A stretch of 64,000 nucleotides of DNA, from the NCBI RefSeq assembly GCF_015706575.1, contig NW_024037058.1, positions 12,917,547 through 12,981,546 on the forward strand, read 5' to 3'. The notes under the pieces are model-generated. The model was not told the DNA's origin, ran no database searches, and saw only the letters and a list, made by a program, of their open reading frames with translations. The stretch comes from Patiria miniata (taxonomy: Eukaryota; Echinodermata; Asteroidea; Valvatida; Asterinidae). A program made the translations under genes and the position numbers. Below are positions 45,801 through 57,900 of this stretch, piece by piece. Each line of letters begins with the position of its first letter. The stretch's first letter is position 1.

Positions 45801-47963
45801 CACTGCGGACTCCAATTGCCAAGTTCTTGGTGCGATCGTCAATTGAGGTCTTGGATATTACCTAAACACAACAAAAAACCTGCACTGTAGTCGGTGAATT
45901 AAGAGTACAAAGACTTCTGATAGTGAGGACATGACCCACAAATCAGTTACAGTCCATAACTTTATTAGTTCTGCAAGTGTAAAGTAGGCCTATGTCAAAA
46001 GAAAAATCCGGTATCGAGCCTCCCTGTCTGAACTTCTTTCCAGAGTTACAATGTAATCTTAAAAAAAAAAACAAGTACGCGAACTCGTCTATTTTCATAC
46101 TCCATATTGAAACAACTTTGACATTCTCTCTGGAGGTCATCTGTATGAAGCAACACTGGCATTGTGCTGAAGACAGAAATGGGTTATAAAAAGATAAACG
46201 TTGCCTTGTTGGGGAATTTCAAAATTTGAACATCACTTGCCGAGTGCATGATGACAGCGAGACTGGGACCACAAGCGCAGGAGATAAAAAACAGAACAAG
46301 AAATGAATAATGCAGAACATGCAAAACAATTAATTTAAAAGGAGGTTTTCGTCCTTTATCTGCATCACCAAGTGAAGCCACGCGATTTGAATTTGAATCG
46401 TAAGACTTGACTAGTAAATGTCTGAATTTTCAAAAATTGGGCCATTTACATACTGGTGGGATGAATACGTGTAGATGAGATGTATAGAAATGGAGACCAG
46501 ACATTTCCTTTGAAATATTTCAGTTTTGCAGCACTAATAAGTGCTGGACTGTCTATAGTTTCCTTTTTGTGGGGGGGGGGGGGGAGGGGGGTTCTCATAT
46601 TTCTACCATCTCCAAGATCTAATTTTGATGTCTCAAAACACACTACTGAAAGCTCCAAATTATCAGACTTCTTGATATCATTAAAACAAATTAATTGCAA
46701 ATTGCTCAATCTTACAAGTTTGATCTGCTTCCTGGGTTTCTTTGCTGCAGCCTCTACTGCCTCAACTGCCCTCTCTTTCCTCATCTTGGCTTCCTTCTCT
46801 GTCTCCTTGGCAGGGGACACCTGCCTGCCGACGTCCCCACGCATCGCCCTCTGCTCTTCAAGGGCAACATTCATGCTGAGGATGGGGCTGGTGTCCAAGT
46901 CAAAGGCATCTGGTTCGAGGTCCTGCAGGGGTTTCTTTGCAACTTTGGTCTCCATCTCAACGGAGGGCTTCCGACCCGGGAAGGACTTGATCACACTCTG
47001 GACAGCTGCCGTGCTTGTCAAGTTAATGCTGGGGATGCTACTTGTTACAGAAGACAGAGTGCTGGGTTTAATTGTGGAATCCTGTGGCTGCTGATCGGAT
47101 GGATTTTCAGACTCTAGATTCGACTCTGCTGCAGCCGTAACATCATGGCTTTCTGGTTTCAACGAGTCTGCATCCCTTGATTCAAACTGCTGACCAACAG
47201 CACCTTTGCTGTCATTGGGTTTGCAGAGATCCACACTGTTGATCTTTGTTTGTGACTCGTCACCAGTATCTGCCTTCTGGCTCACACTTCCCCAGAAAGG
47301 GACTTTCAGTCGGTTGATTCGATCCTGAAAAGACGGGATGTTGACCCAGAAATCTGTTCGGGCATACTTTCCGTTGGTATCTTCTGAAGGGGACTTTCTG
47401 TTTGCATCTTCTGAAGGGGATTCCTCTTGCACGCCACGCTGCTCTTCGCTGCCATTTGCTTCGTGCAGTTCTGGGTCAAATGTTGCAGGAGGATTACAGC
47501 GTTCATCATCTACAGGGCTTATTGAGCTGGCATCAACATCAGATTGTTTTGGCTCACTGCTTGAGCCCAAACAAGTTTCGCTCTTACTCTCACTGTGTTT
47601 TGCCTCCCCGTTTTCTGGCTGGGTCTGCAACGAGAAAAAGGTGCCCAGAAACTTCTCCCGCGAGCTGTGAACGTTATCTTGCACTCTTACCCCAGTAGCA
47701 GCAAGAGATGTCCTGAGGTACTTCAATCTTTCCTGAAATGTCGACTGCCCTCTCTGCTTTTGATCTTTTTCAATGGCATCCTCATTTTCGGTAGCTTTTG
47801 AAGAGCAGGGCCGTAAGCCAAGGGCCACTACGGGATTACCATTCGCTCCTGGCTTTCCCGGCTGGCTGCACCAACACACAAAGCCACATCCATGTAGTGA
47901 TTTTTGGGCTGCAAGTGCCAACCTTCTGTGACCATGCGACATTGTGGCTATCACAACTTTCAT
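39897..47963 (-). CDS. PNPLA8: Calcium-independent phospholipase A2-gamma-like (patatin-like) protein
   Basis: A patatin-fold lipid hydrolase that cleaves acyl chains from phospholipids; the vertebrate protein acts in mitochondria and peroxisomes. Coding exons: 47963-46716, 45861-45712, 44700-44549, 44087-43821, 42910-42850, 41519-41328, 40643-40445, 40150-39897 (2523 nt, 840 aa; human about 782), all in phase with GT/AG sites. Residues 1-50 are basic and Cys/Ala/Leu-rich, starting MKVVIATMSHGHRR, and could be a mitochondrial presequence. The following ~370 residues are low-complexity Ser/Glu/Lys-rich. The patatin domain starts near 503 (GRGLRILSIDGGGTRG). The nucleophile motif is GVSSG with Ser547, and the catalytic Asp691 lies in DGG. 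Later blocks ARASSAAPGYFEE and LLPSGTYFRFNPP fit the family. I chose ATG 47963 because the frame above it has no ATG and ends in an acceptor-like site. The C-terminus is QRQLIQR, without the peroxisomal SKL of mammalian PNPLA8. Confidence 0.92.
40785..41066 (-). mobile_element. tRNA-derived SINE in a PNPLA8 intron
   Basis: On the minus strand it has a head GGCGCTGTGGTCCAATGGCT (A-box region), box B GGTTCGAACCC (41001-41012 region), the central block TTCTTGGGCAAGGCACTTTA and a tail with TAAAGCGCTATACAAGCGGG. It is a family relative of the SINE in the palindrome. A further tail fragment (TTATAAAGCGCAAG) lies at about 40667-40760. Confidence 0.75.
41640..41805. repeat. ~165-bp near-perfect palindrome with GAGCCGGAGGCGAGG loop, copy 2
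   Basis: GGGAATAAATGTGTGCT at the left mirrors AGCACATATTTATTCCC at the right. The inner stem GTCTGGGTGCTGATAATTAC pairs exactly with GTAATTATCAGCACCCAGAC around TGAGCCGGAGGCGAGG. It lies in the intron before the exon at 41519. A shorter relative is at 7902-7993. Confidence 0.7.
42920..43820. other. PNPLA8 intron, no other gene seen
   Basis: No exon-like frame is seen. Imperfect inverted words around GCCAAACTCATTTCATTTGAC, GAATTTGGCACAGCA and GGCATGGTGCCAT (43130-43340) suggest an old inverted-repeat insertion. Confidence 0.4.
44710..45705. other. PNPLA8 intron between exons at 45712 and 44700
   Basis: It contains a 168-codon open frame on the plus strand (45179-45685) antisense to the gene. 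It has no recognisable domain and ends in a C-run (IPPPPPP). I regard it as chance. Nothing else is seen. Confidence 0.45.
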
Positions 47964-48142
47964 AACACCATCCTCATAATAATCTTGATCTTGGTCTGAT
48001 ACTGAGAGGATCTTGGCATTATCTGCCAAACTTCTGCTACTTTACAGTCAGTTCAATTTTAATATTGAATTGTCCATTCCTGTTTGAAGCAACAACAAAA
48101 AAAGAAGGGAAAAAAGTGTTAGAGGTAGAGTAGGCAGACACG

Positions 48143-48292
48143 TAGTCCCACTAACTGGGGCACTAGAACTCCTTTTTTGACATTTGGGATGTTGGTCTGT
48201 CGTACTAACTATGACTAACTATGACTGACCAACATCCCAAATGTCGAAAAAGGAGTTCTAGCATGTTTAGCACCCCAGTTTTAGTGGGACTA
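48143..48292. repeat. ~150-bp hairpin upstream of the PNPLA8-like start codon
   Basis: TAGTCCCACTAACTGGGG, CTAGAACTCC and GACATTTGGGATGTTGGTC are mirrored by GACCAACATCCCAAATGTC, GGAGTTCTAG and CCCCAGTTTTAGTGGGACTA. The loop is a short CTAACTATGA repeat. It is a MITE-like foldback 180-330 bp above the first coding ATG, possibly within the promoter or first intron. Confidence 0.6.
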
Positions 48293-48299
48293 GCCGACA

Positions 48300-48919
48300 T
48301 GTATCATTTGTCATCCTTGTATTGTTTTCGTTTGAAACAACAAAAGTGCTAAGATTAATCTAAAGAAGGGTGCTTAACAACTGACCTGATGAACTTTAAG
48401 CTCAGTGAATGCTGTATACCCAAGAAAAGAATATTCTGGAATCTCCATTTCAGTTAAAAAGTTGCTGAGTCGTGTTTTGCATCAATTGTGCCTGAAATCA
48501 GTGTTCGGGACATGTTCTCATTCAGCCGATTGCAACTACACGATTTTATTTTTGAACAGTTTCTTGGGGTAGAAATTAAGATTTTCCTGCGTGGTTTACG
48601 GTTGGTGCCGTGAAATTTAGCGCGCCTTGCAGTTGCACACTCACGGTACATCATCGCACGGTGTCTTTTACATTTTGGGGTTGCGTTTTGTCGTTGTCAT
48701 TGTCATTTTACCCCCAAAATTCCCACAATAATTCAGAACCCTGCCCTTTAATACCTGTACGTAAATGTCGCCAAGTAGTTGGTAGGTCAAATAATTTAAA
48801 AGTGGATTTTATTCCCTTATACTGTAGGAACCGGGCCCGGACGGCAGATTAAATAGATACACGATCGCCCAAATGACAAAATGAATGAGTTTTTATATCA
48901 TATTCATAATAATACTGTA
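48300..48919. other. 5' flank of the PNPLA8-like gene
   Basis: It probably holds the promoter and 5' non-coding exon(s), but I cannot place a transcription start. No TATA-like element stands out. Confidence 0.3.
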
Positions 48920-50738
48920 TAGTCGTGTTCCCTAACGTGGCGCACTTCGAAGCTCACCCAAATTTCCTCGTGTAGTGTTGCCAAACCTCTTTGTTGACAA
49001 ACCTCAAATTCATGCAGCAAAATACTAGTACTTTTACCTTATTAATGCTTGCTATTTAACCTCTGTGAACAATTTTGGTTTAATAACATTTAATTCGAAA
49101 TTCAAAAACGGTGGCGTCCGGAAATTGGGCACAAGTTGGCGGAGTGTTCCCTAACGTGGCGCACTTAAATTAATCTCGGAAAATTCCATATTAACATATA
49201 AGAATTTCTGTAAACTTGATGAATTCTGATAAATAATTATTATCTCTACTTAGAAGTTACATACCCAGCCAGATGTTTGTCAGAAAATTGTTTTCTTATT
49301 TTTCGGGGCATTTTCAAAGTCGAGTTCAAGTTCAACTTCAAGTTCAAGGGTTCACTTTGCACTTGAAAATATAATAGGCCTATCGGAAAATCACGCCAAC
49401 TTAAATTTTTCTTGTAACTTTGTTACGGTAAATAAACTCGCGATTGTTTAGAACTTGATGAAATTTCACTTTCTGTGAAATTTCAGTTATCATTTTTGAT
49501 CTAGGTAGGCGCTACAGGCGAAAAATCAAAGTGCGCCACGTTGGGGGCCGCGCCACGTAACATTAACATGGTTAGGGAATAGGGTACATCAATGACTAGC
49601 ATGACTGCTAGTGCTAGGTGCGGTAAATACATGTACTATACGTTTTACTAAGTAACATTTAATACATGTAGCTTGGACGCCGTCTTCATAATTGCATTAC
49701 GACTGGTCAGTCTTAAGTTCTGAAAACATTTAATTTTACCTGGTCACTTCATATTCCATCAATCCATGTGGCAACATTTGAGTATTTGTTGCACTTCCTC
49801 CACGTTACGATAAAACTGAAATGATGTCACAACAACAATATTTTTGTTTACGTTCAGAGCATATATGCAGGCACGATGCAGTGTGTCATCCGATGTAGCC
49901 TCAGCCGGTTCCTGTCTTCTAATTGGCTAACTATGAACTTTGACATCACGAGTGTCCGATTTCGTCTCCAGATCAGTCGTTCAGCCATGCAGCAGCTGAT
50001 CACGAATGCCGGATCATTGCCAGCGTCAACGACTGCGACTGGTACAACAGCCTAGTCTGTTTGTTTACATACTAAAATTATGCATTATGCAATCAAAGGT
50101 ACCGTTTTAGAGAAATTATCGACGCGCTATATTCTGTGTCTGTATTGTTGATGTACCCTAACGTGGCGCGGCCCCTAACGTGGCGCACTTTGATTTTTCG
50201 CCTGTAGCGCCTAGCTAGAGCAAAAGTTTTAACTGAAATTTCGCAGAAAGTGAACTTTCATCAAGTTATAAACACTCCCGTTCATAAATCGCGAGTTTAT
50301 TTATCCGCTACAAAGTTAAAAGAAAAAATTATTTTGGCATGATTTTCCGATTTTATTTTCAAGTGCAAAGTGAACCCTTTGAAAATGGCCCGAAAAATAA
50401 GAAAATAATTTTGTGACAAACATCTGGCTGGGTATGTAAGTAGAGATAATAATGATTTATCAGAATTTATCAAGTTTTCCGAGATTTATTTAAGTGCGCC
50501 ACGTTAGGGAACACTCCGCCAAATTGTGCCCAATTTCCGGACGCCACCATTTTTTAATTTCGGCTTAAATTTTATTAACCTGAAATTGTTCACAGAGGTT
50601 AAACAGCAAGCATTAATAAGGTAAAAGTACCAGTATTTCACTGCATGAATTTGAGGTTTGTCAACAAAGAGGTTTGGCAACACTACACGAGGAAATTTGG
50701 GTAAGCTTCGAAGTGCGCCACGTTAGGGAACACGACTA
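48920..50738. mobile_element. 1.8-kb foldback transposon with repeated CCCTAACGTGGCGCAC motif
   Basis: Inverted arms of about 600-680 bp (48920-49596 and 50143-50738) enclose a ~545-bp unique centre. The ends read TAGTCGTGTTCCCTAACG with TA on both sides (48918-48919 and 50739-50740), which fits Tc1/mariner targets. The motif CCCTAACGTGGCGCAC or its complement recurs at the ends, ~220 bp inside each arm and at the inner arm edges (near 48930, 49148, 49530, 50157, 50178, 50495, 50712). The centre has no transposase; a short frame ending TTATGTTA, stop, is seen but not recognised. Confidence 0.8.
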
Positions 50739-50740
50739 TA

Positions 50741-52500
50741 TGCCGGGGAGAAGCCATGCATAGAGTTATTTTTAATGCAGCTCTATTTATGGAGATACAC
50801 GTTTGTCCTAAAATTGTTGCTCTGCGCAGATATGTAGGCCTACTTCTACTAGATGATGTAGCCAAAGTGAGAATTTGACGATAGAGCTTGAAGTTGAACC
50901 GTGTGCCGAGCGCGCGGGAAGTGCGAAGCGGCGACGCGAGGTTCGGGCCCGCTGAAGGGTCCCCTGGGAAATTATGGATTCTAGACGCTCTGTGTGATCA
51001 TCTCAGGCAATTTCTGAATACTTCAACTCTTTTTTTTGTGCAAAAGATTATCATTAAACAACATTTTCGAGTTTGGAATCATTTTGTTGATTTATTTTTG
51101 CGCTTGAAATCATCATTGAGCGTGATACTCACGCATTACCGGTTATAATCACGCTCTGCACGCCCACACGGGATTTCTCACGCAAAAAAATCAATAAATA
51201 TTGACTCCAAAAATCGAAAATGATGTTTAAATTATTATCTTTTGCTCAAAAAAAAGTGTTGATTTAAATAATGAATGACTAAAAAGGCCGCACAATTAAT
51301 CTCACTCACTTATACTTTATTATCACTTTGCAAAAGCTCGCCAGCAGTTAGTGAGGGGCCTTAATATATACTCTAGCGATCCATACGGAGAAATTTTACA
51401 TCCACAACCGATGGCATCGATGTGATGCAAAACAGGAATCTATACAGCACATTCGCAGCAATCAAAATTTATTATATATGCTACAACATAAATTAACATG
51501 TAGGCCAAATTTTAAATCTTCATTGTTTTTAATTGCCGACAAATTTAACTCGATGTATAGGCCTACTACATACACCTGGTTACTATATTTAAACATTTGA
51601 CGGCTAGATAAGATATATAAGTTCCTTTTTCGTGTCAAATAAATATACAGGTATATGGACACTGTGGGAAAGCACTGTCTGTCAAAGCATGTTGAATAAT
51701 TTCATTCAGATGAAATTAACAACATACCGTACATATACCAATACAAAGATTAGAAAACAAAGTCATCTGCAGTGGGATAGCCCAAAAGCCGGTTGCAGAG
51801 GCTTACTTCAATTGGGGTCCCATATAGCTAGCTGCATTATAGTGTTATCTGCAGAGAATTTTCCAAAGTAATTCTCAATCAAGGGCGGATCCAGAACACA
51901 ATTTTTTTGGGGGGGGGCAAACAAATTGTGGTCACTAGTTCCTTGTCAGCCAGCCACCTTGCGCCTGCAACTTTCCCTGCGAGGAGATTGTTGCAGTGCG
52001 AAACTGCAGAAAGCTACCAACAATTATTAATACTTGTCAAGAAAGTGATTATATCGTCACCATGTCACCCTGGTATGCATGGGCGGTGATCGAACCTGTT
52101 CTACTGGCATTATGCATGTGAACCAGCGATTGTAAACTACAACCTCGTCGGCTTTGTCTCGATCTCCGCTCATCGAAGAACAACACTCTGTTATTTTCAA
52201 AGACTGACAATTCAGTCAGTGTCATTCATTCAATCGAAAGGATCGAATTTTCGCTGGAGTTTCGACTGACGGGATTTTTTTTCAGAGTATTTCAATCTTA
52301 ACTTAAAGAGTTTTTCACTCTATTCGTCTAGTCCCAATAGTTTAACTCTTTCAGTGGATTAATTAGAGAACAGCTCATCAGATCCTTGGCATCGCATCCG
52401 TCTTTTAGATGCGCACATTTTGTTCCACGAGCACCATACGCATTTTAGTTCAGACCTTTAGTATGTACATTATTAATATATTATTCATTATCACTCTAAA
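50741..52500. other. Intergenic, no gene recognised
   Basis: AT-rich sequence with a G-run (51910-51917) and no coding signal I would trust. A hairpin-like block near 52200-52380 (TTCAGTC words) is weak. Confidence 0.45.
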
Positions 52501-52504
52501 AAAA

Positions 52505-53100
52505 CTGAATCCAACACTTAGGCCCCCCAAAAAAGTCTCCGGTTTCTGGTATGGAGCTTGCCAAAAAAGTGGTGCGGCGACGCGGCTTTTTTTTTTTTAC
52601 CTTTTTTTTTTGCTTCAAATGTCGGCTGATGACTGCAAATGGTGCCCGACTAAACTTAGTGCAAATATATGGGAGTCCAGAGAGGCCACATAAAGCTTAT
52701 TCTCAATCATAACCCCATCTAAAAACACGTTAAAATTGTGCTGCAGCAGGATTCCAGTCAAACCAGAGAGTTTGGCGGTTTTTAGACATCATCTTTTATT
52801 GAAATTTTTTTTTTCATTTTGCCGACGCGCATGGCTACGGCGACGCGCGCGCATACCAGAAACCGGAGACTTTTTTTTTTGGCCTTACATAGGTTCGGCC
52901 GTTCAGTGACCACACTTTGAAAATGTTGAATCCAGCAATGCATTTTACCTGTTAAATCCAACACTTTCGAAGTTAACACTGTAAACAAGTGTTGAATTAA
53001 CACTCAAATTGGATTTTAAAATTTAAAATGCTGGATTCAACATTTAAAATGCTGGATGTCACTGACCGAATCTAACCTATGTAAGTGTTGGATTCAACAA
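52505..53100. mobile_element. MITE with GTTGGATTCAAC-type ends, interrupted by a Harbinger MITE
   Basis: The right end GTCACTGACCGAATCTAACC-TATGTAAGTGTTGGATTCA is mirrored at the left by CTGAATCCAACACTTA (52505-52520), which then continues at 52885 (TTACATAGGTTCGGCCGTTC). So the 364-bp MITE at 52521-52884 jumped into the left terminal repeat. The body repeats TGTTGAATCCA/TTGGATT words. Confidence 0.7.
52521..52884 (-). mobile_element. Harbinger-type MITE family GGCCAAAA, copy 3
   Basis: 364 bp in the opposite orientation to copies 1 and 2, flanked by TTA (52518-52520 and 52885-52887). The left end is altered to GGCCCCCCAAAAAAGTCTCC. It is nested in the element at 52505-53100. Confidence 0.8.
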
Positions 53101-54996
53101 AAAAAAACACCTCGAATGTGGTTGCCGGAATGCAAAGGTTAAAAATAAATCCTGGAAACAATCAAAATCATCACGCCAACGTTTTTGGTGTTTGCTTCTG
53201 ACTTGAACCTTAGTATAAATAACTGCTAGGAACCAGAAGTCAATGCCTCAAGCAAAGGAGGTTTGAAAACCGTGCATCGGCAACCCCAATGTCGCTTTAC
53301 AGAAGATTACATTTCTCTTCTTGATTACACAATCTATATGTAAATACAATTACCGGTATAGTTTTTAGTGTATATAAATATCCCATATCAATACTTTAAC
53401 GCGATAATCTATTCTACAATTTACGAAATACATGGCCTACAAGTACAGTTTGTTTAAACCTAACTTAGCAATGAGTAATTAAGTCTTCCTATCGGAGTAT
53501 ATACTCTATCCAACCATTTCAATTAAACACTGTCAATTGTACATAAAGACCATTATGTACATAATATGTAGAGTTCGTTTTCAGCGTGTATAGCCCACAC
53601 AAAGTATAATTGTATGGGAACAAATTCTTCTACAAGATGTCATGGGCATATTCAGATGACTGACATTGCAAAATATGGTATATTGCAACAACTCATTTCC
53701 AATTAATTCTAAGCACGTGACATAGACCCACACACAAGCAAACTACGGCCGCCAGCTCAATTTGGTTGAATGGAGCAGTTCAAAATATTATGCATGTATA
53801 TCAATTGCTTTATTAGTGTGTAATACTCGAAGTAGTCTATAAATGGGTTATATTAAAGTAGGAATCCAAGCATATAGAGTTAGATAAATATTGCGGTATA
53901 CACACGGCATTTGTTTTTGTGCAGCCCATTATGTAGAGATACAAATCTATTATTTTGGATACACATCCAAGGCCATAATTAATTTAGCACTAATGTTAAT
54001 ATCATTCAATCCATGAACAATTTAATTTTCACTGTCGTCTTGAATTTAAGTTACAAATAGCAGAGTTGCAAATGAAATATTTTCATGAAGCTATATAGAC
54101 CTAGAATTGCAATTAAGTTGCTCCAGGCGTAGTGCTTATACAAATCGGGATTAATGTTCCAAACGAACATAGTTTGGGGAATCTTAAAAGAGATACTCTA
54201 ATTTGATTGTCTATTTCAATTTTACACGATAACAGTTTTCACGAGGAGACAATGCAGACATACAATAACCAAATTGAATCCCTTTCGAGTTGCGGATTGA
54301 TCCATTCGCGAATGGGAAACTAGGTACATGTGTATATTATCAACGAAAAATATCAACGATTTTGTTAGAAATAATTATACATGTACTACCTATATAGGCG
54401 AATAGTTAAGGGGGAAAAAATGCATCTTTGGGCAATTTTTGACCTTTTCATGGGGGGCAGAGGAGGTGCGGTAGGCAGAGATTTGGCACAGCTCTAGCTT
54501 CAGATTCGCTGCTATCATAGACCCCGCCTCTGGTTTATCCAGGGATGGGAAAAATCTTCCCGTCCGCGACCGAAAAAAAGTGAAATGCAAGGAGTTAGGG
54601 CCTACATATTTGCTTGAAAGCGCGCTTGAAATGCAGCCTATTTTACACAATGAATACGTCCACACCAACGTTAAGGCCTACATCAAAAAAAAAATCACAG
54701 ATCGAATGTAAAATTGACAAAACTGTCAGGCACAACTCCTTCTTCCCGTTTAGTTATTTCCCAAAGTGAATCGGGGATACTTGTTAGAGGTTCGCACAAA
54801 GACCTTGTTTGGTATAATATGAGTGAAAGAAATAGGCATAACTGTATCGCAATCAAATTTAATCTCAGATCATGCATATTCACACCATAAGCCCCTCCTC
54901 CCCGGGAAAAAAAAAGAAAAACAATATCCACTTTCAATATTGCGCCATACGTTTGCAACTGGTGCACACACCATGAAACTCAGACTTTGTAGGTTT
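53101..54996. other. Region downstream of the Ig/FN3 receptor gene
   Basis: It probably includes the receptor's 3' UTR at its upper end. An ATTAAA on the minus strand near 54867-54872 could be a polyadenylation signal. Otherwise it is AT-rich and I recognise nothing. Confidence 0.4.
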
Positions 54997-57900
54997 TTAG
55001 ACCACATGGTTGGCATTGCTCTGTGATGGTCCTGCGCCTGCGCCATGTTGCTGGCGAGCCACTGTTTTCACGGTCTTAACCTTTTCAACTGCAGTAATGA
55101 GAGAGAATAAAAGAGGGAAAAGAAGTTTTTATCTGCACAGAAAAACAAACGACATGCACTAAGGCTCTGAAGGCGTAATCAATCCAACTATATGCAAGAA
55201 CTTATGGGAATCTATAGCTAAATGAAACGATAGATTTGTTTGTTTTTGGTTGTTGTTGATTTTTTGGCAACTATCTACTCGGTTCTCAAAACTAGAGACG
55301 CCAGTTCTGCCTATCCAACGCGTGCAACATACCTTTTGGCGTATTGTTCCCTCTTCCTCCCCAACCGTCATCTTCATCTTCATCATCGGGCTCGTAACCA
55401 TTTATTCTGAAATCAAGAGCATATGCATATTATCACAATGCAGAGTGTGTGCCCAAAAAAGTGCAACATTCAGAAAACAAATAATTAAAAGTGATTCTTT
55501 TTTTTTTTCTTCAATGAAATTATATAAAGCCTGAAAATTTCTCAATCCACTCCGTTTTACACAATTCCATTAGGGTCCCAGATCCAGAAATACAATCAAT
55601 TAAGTGAATGTGTACATTTTACTCGGACCACTCTCACTCTCATATCCCAGGTGAGAGTGGCCCAAGTAAAATTTACACAAACACATATCTTCCCAACTCT
55701 TTCCTTGCAATTTTATTGAGGAGTGAAAATAAACGTGTACGACCAATTTCCAACACAAACGCAAAAACAATGTCTTGCTGTGTTTTTACAATAAAGAAAG
55801 ATGTAGTACGTGCGCTAATGCTTTAAATTATATTTAAACCATAATCTTTTCGTTTTGAGAGGTACGGTACTTACATGAATTAGCCATAATTGTTTTTTGG
55901 AATTTTCAGTGGGAAAACAACGTCGATTTCTATGAGGAACCGATTTCAAGGAAATACCAAATGCAGAAATCTGCTAAGTAATATTAGGCCCAGGTTATCC
56001 ACTTTTTAAAAAAAATAACATGAACGTACTGGTCACGGATGCAAAGTATGATACACATGATGAGCGGAGTGGACACACCCAATACTATGACGCAGTATAA
56101 CGCTGTGTTGAACAAGTTCCAGAGTGTGGGTGATCTATAGGGGCGGTAGGTATCTGCAAAAGTACACACACACAAATGGAAACCCAAGATTGAGTTAATG
56201 CAATAAGAAATTCAAGGAAAGAAAACCTAAATTGTGTGACTTTCCCCACCCCCCTCCCAAAAACAGTGAGCCACGTACATGATGCGTCATTTTGAGTAAC
56301 TCAAGGTGAGTCGAAAAGAAAATTACCGAATTTGAAATATATATATATATTATTACATATGTGGCTCGCTCCATTAAAAAAAAACACCATATTAGGGATG
56401 AAGTACATGTTATTGACTATAAACTGTGAACATTTCACGTAATTTGCGTACCCTATTCACAAGTTATTTCCATTTTAATACAAATATCACAATTCACTTG
56501 TCCTGTATACTGATCATTTACCAATACGCATTGATGAATACCCTTACAAATACAATGAACCATGGTGGTTTTCCTACCTCCACGAACGAACGAAAACTTG
56601 GAAAGAAAAACAAACAACCACCACCATCATCGTTTCAGAAAAAAAAACTTCATTTGTTCCCCATGTTACAACTGATAATGTAGTAACCAACGGATAATGT
56701 ATCACCAACCGATAATGCCACACAAATTGACCGATACTGTATCACTAACCGAGAAATTGACCGATAGTGTAGTAAAAATGTACTACACTATCAGTCGATT
56801 GTTGTTACAGTAGGGAGGTTTCGCAAGCGAACGGATACGCTTACACTTACGCTTAGCTATCCGTATCCGTTTTTTACTTACGTGTAGCGAGCGAGATATG
56901 CGTGTCGTCTGCACGTTTAGCGGATAGTGAGTGGCGTATGACGTCATACGTGCAGACGACACGCATATCTCGCTCGCTACACGTAAGTAAAAAACGGATA
57001 CGGATAGCTAAACGTACGGTGGCCCACAACTGTCACGGCAAGCGCAAAAGCGCCACGGCAAGCGCAAAAGCGCCGCGGCAAAAGCAAAAGCGCCACGGCA
57101 AAAGCAACAGCGCCGCGGCAAGCGCAAAAGCGCCCTGTCAAGCGCAAAAGCGCCCTGGCAAGCGCAAAAGCGCCGCGGCAAGCGCAAAAGCGCCATGGCA
57201 AAAGCAACAGCGCCGCGGCAAGCGCAAAAGCGCCGCGGCAAAAGCAAAAGCGCCACGGCAAGCGCAAAAGCGCCGCGGCAAGCGCAAAAGCGCCCTGGCA
57301 AGCGCAAAAGCGCCGCGGCAAGCGCAAAATTAGCGCCGCGGCAAAAGCAAAAGCGCCGCGGCAAAAGCAAAAGCGCCACGGCGAAAGCAAAAGCGCCACA
57401 GGTTTATTGGGAAGGGGCGTAATCATACATGCCGCTACTACATCAAAAAATAAAATGGGAAGGAGAATGGCCGCCACCAGGAATTCTTATTAATCACAGA
57501 ATTAAATTCTTTGAGAAAGTGATTTTATTGCTGAGAAAATAGCAAGGAAAACCGGTCAGTGAAGCAACGTTCAGGGACTGATAAATCGTCGATATTAATT
57601 TGTTGTAGGATGATTCCAAGATTATTCCAAGAGAGTTCCTGCCGTGAATCAGAGTTTATAAAGGAGAGGGAAAGTAGGACTCGCTATATCAGCACCATCA
57701 GGGCCGTTCCTCATTTCTTTACATTTCGTGGGATGCAAACAATTACGAGGACGGGAGGCTCTGTGAGCTGAAGCATTTGTGAAGACATGTTTTTTTCCCT
57801 CCGACTAGCATGCAGAGAAGAGTTCCGTTAATTTGAGCCTTAGTTCACAGGTGTGTATACCAGTGTATGCACGCAAGTGAGCTGCCCAGAGTGTATGAGT

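Noticed and set aside
57019-57403. Long open frames rich in KRKSATASAKAPRQ or ALLRLPRRFCACRG, also at 59493-59855
   Set aside because: They are frame-rotating readings of a 20-bp minisatellite that is open in several frames on both strands. There is no start context and no domain.
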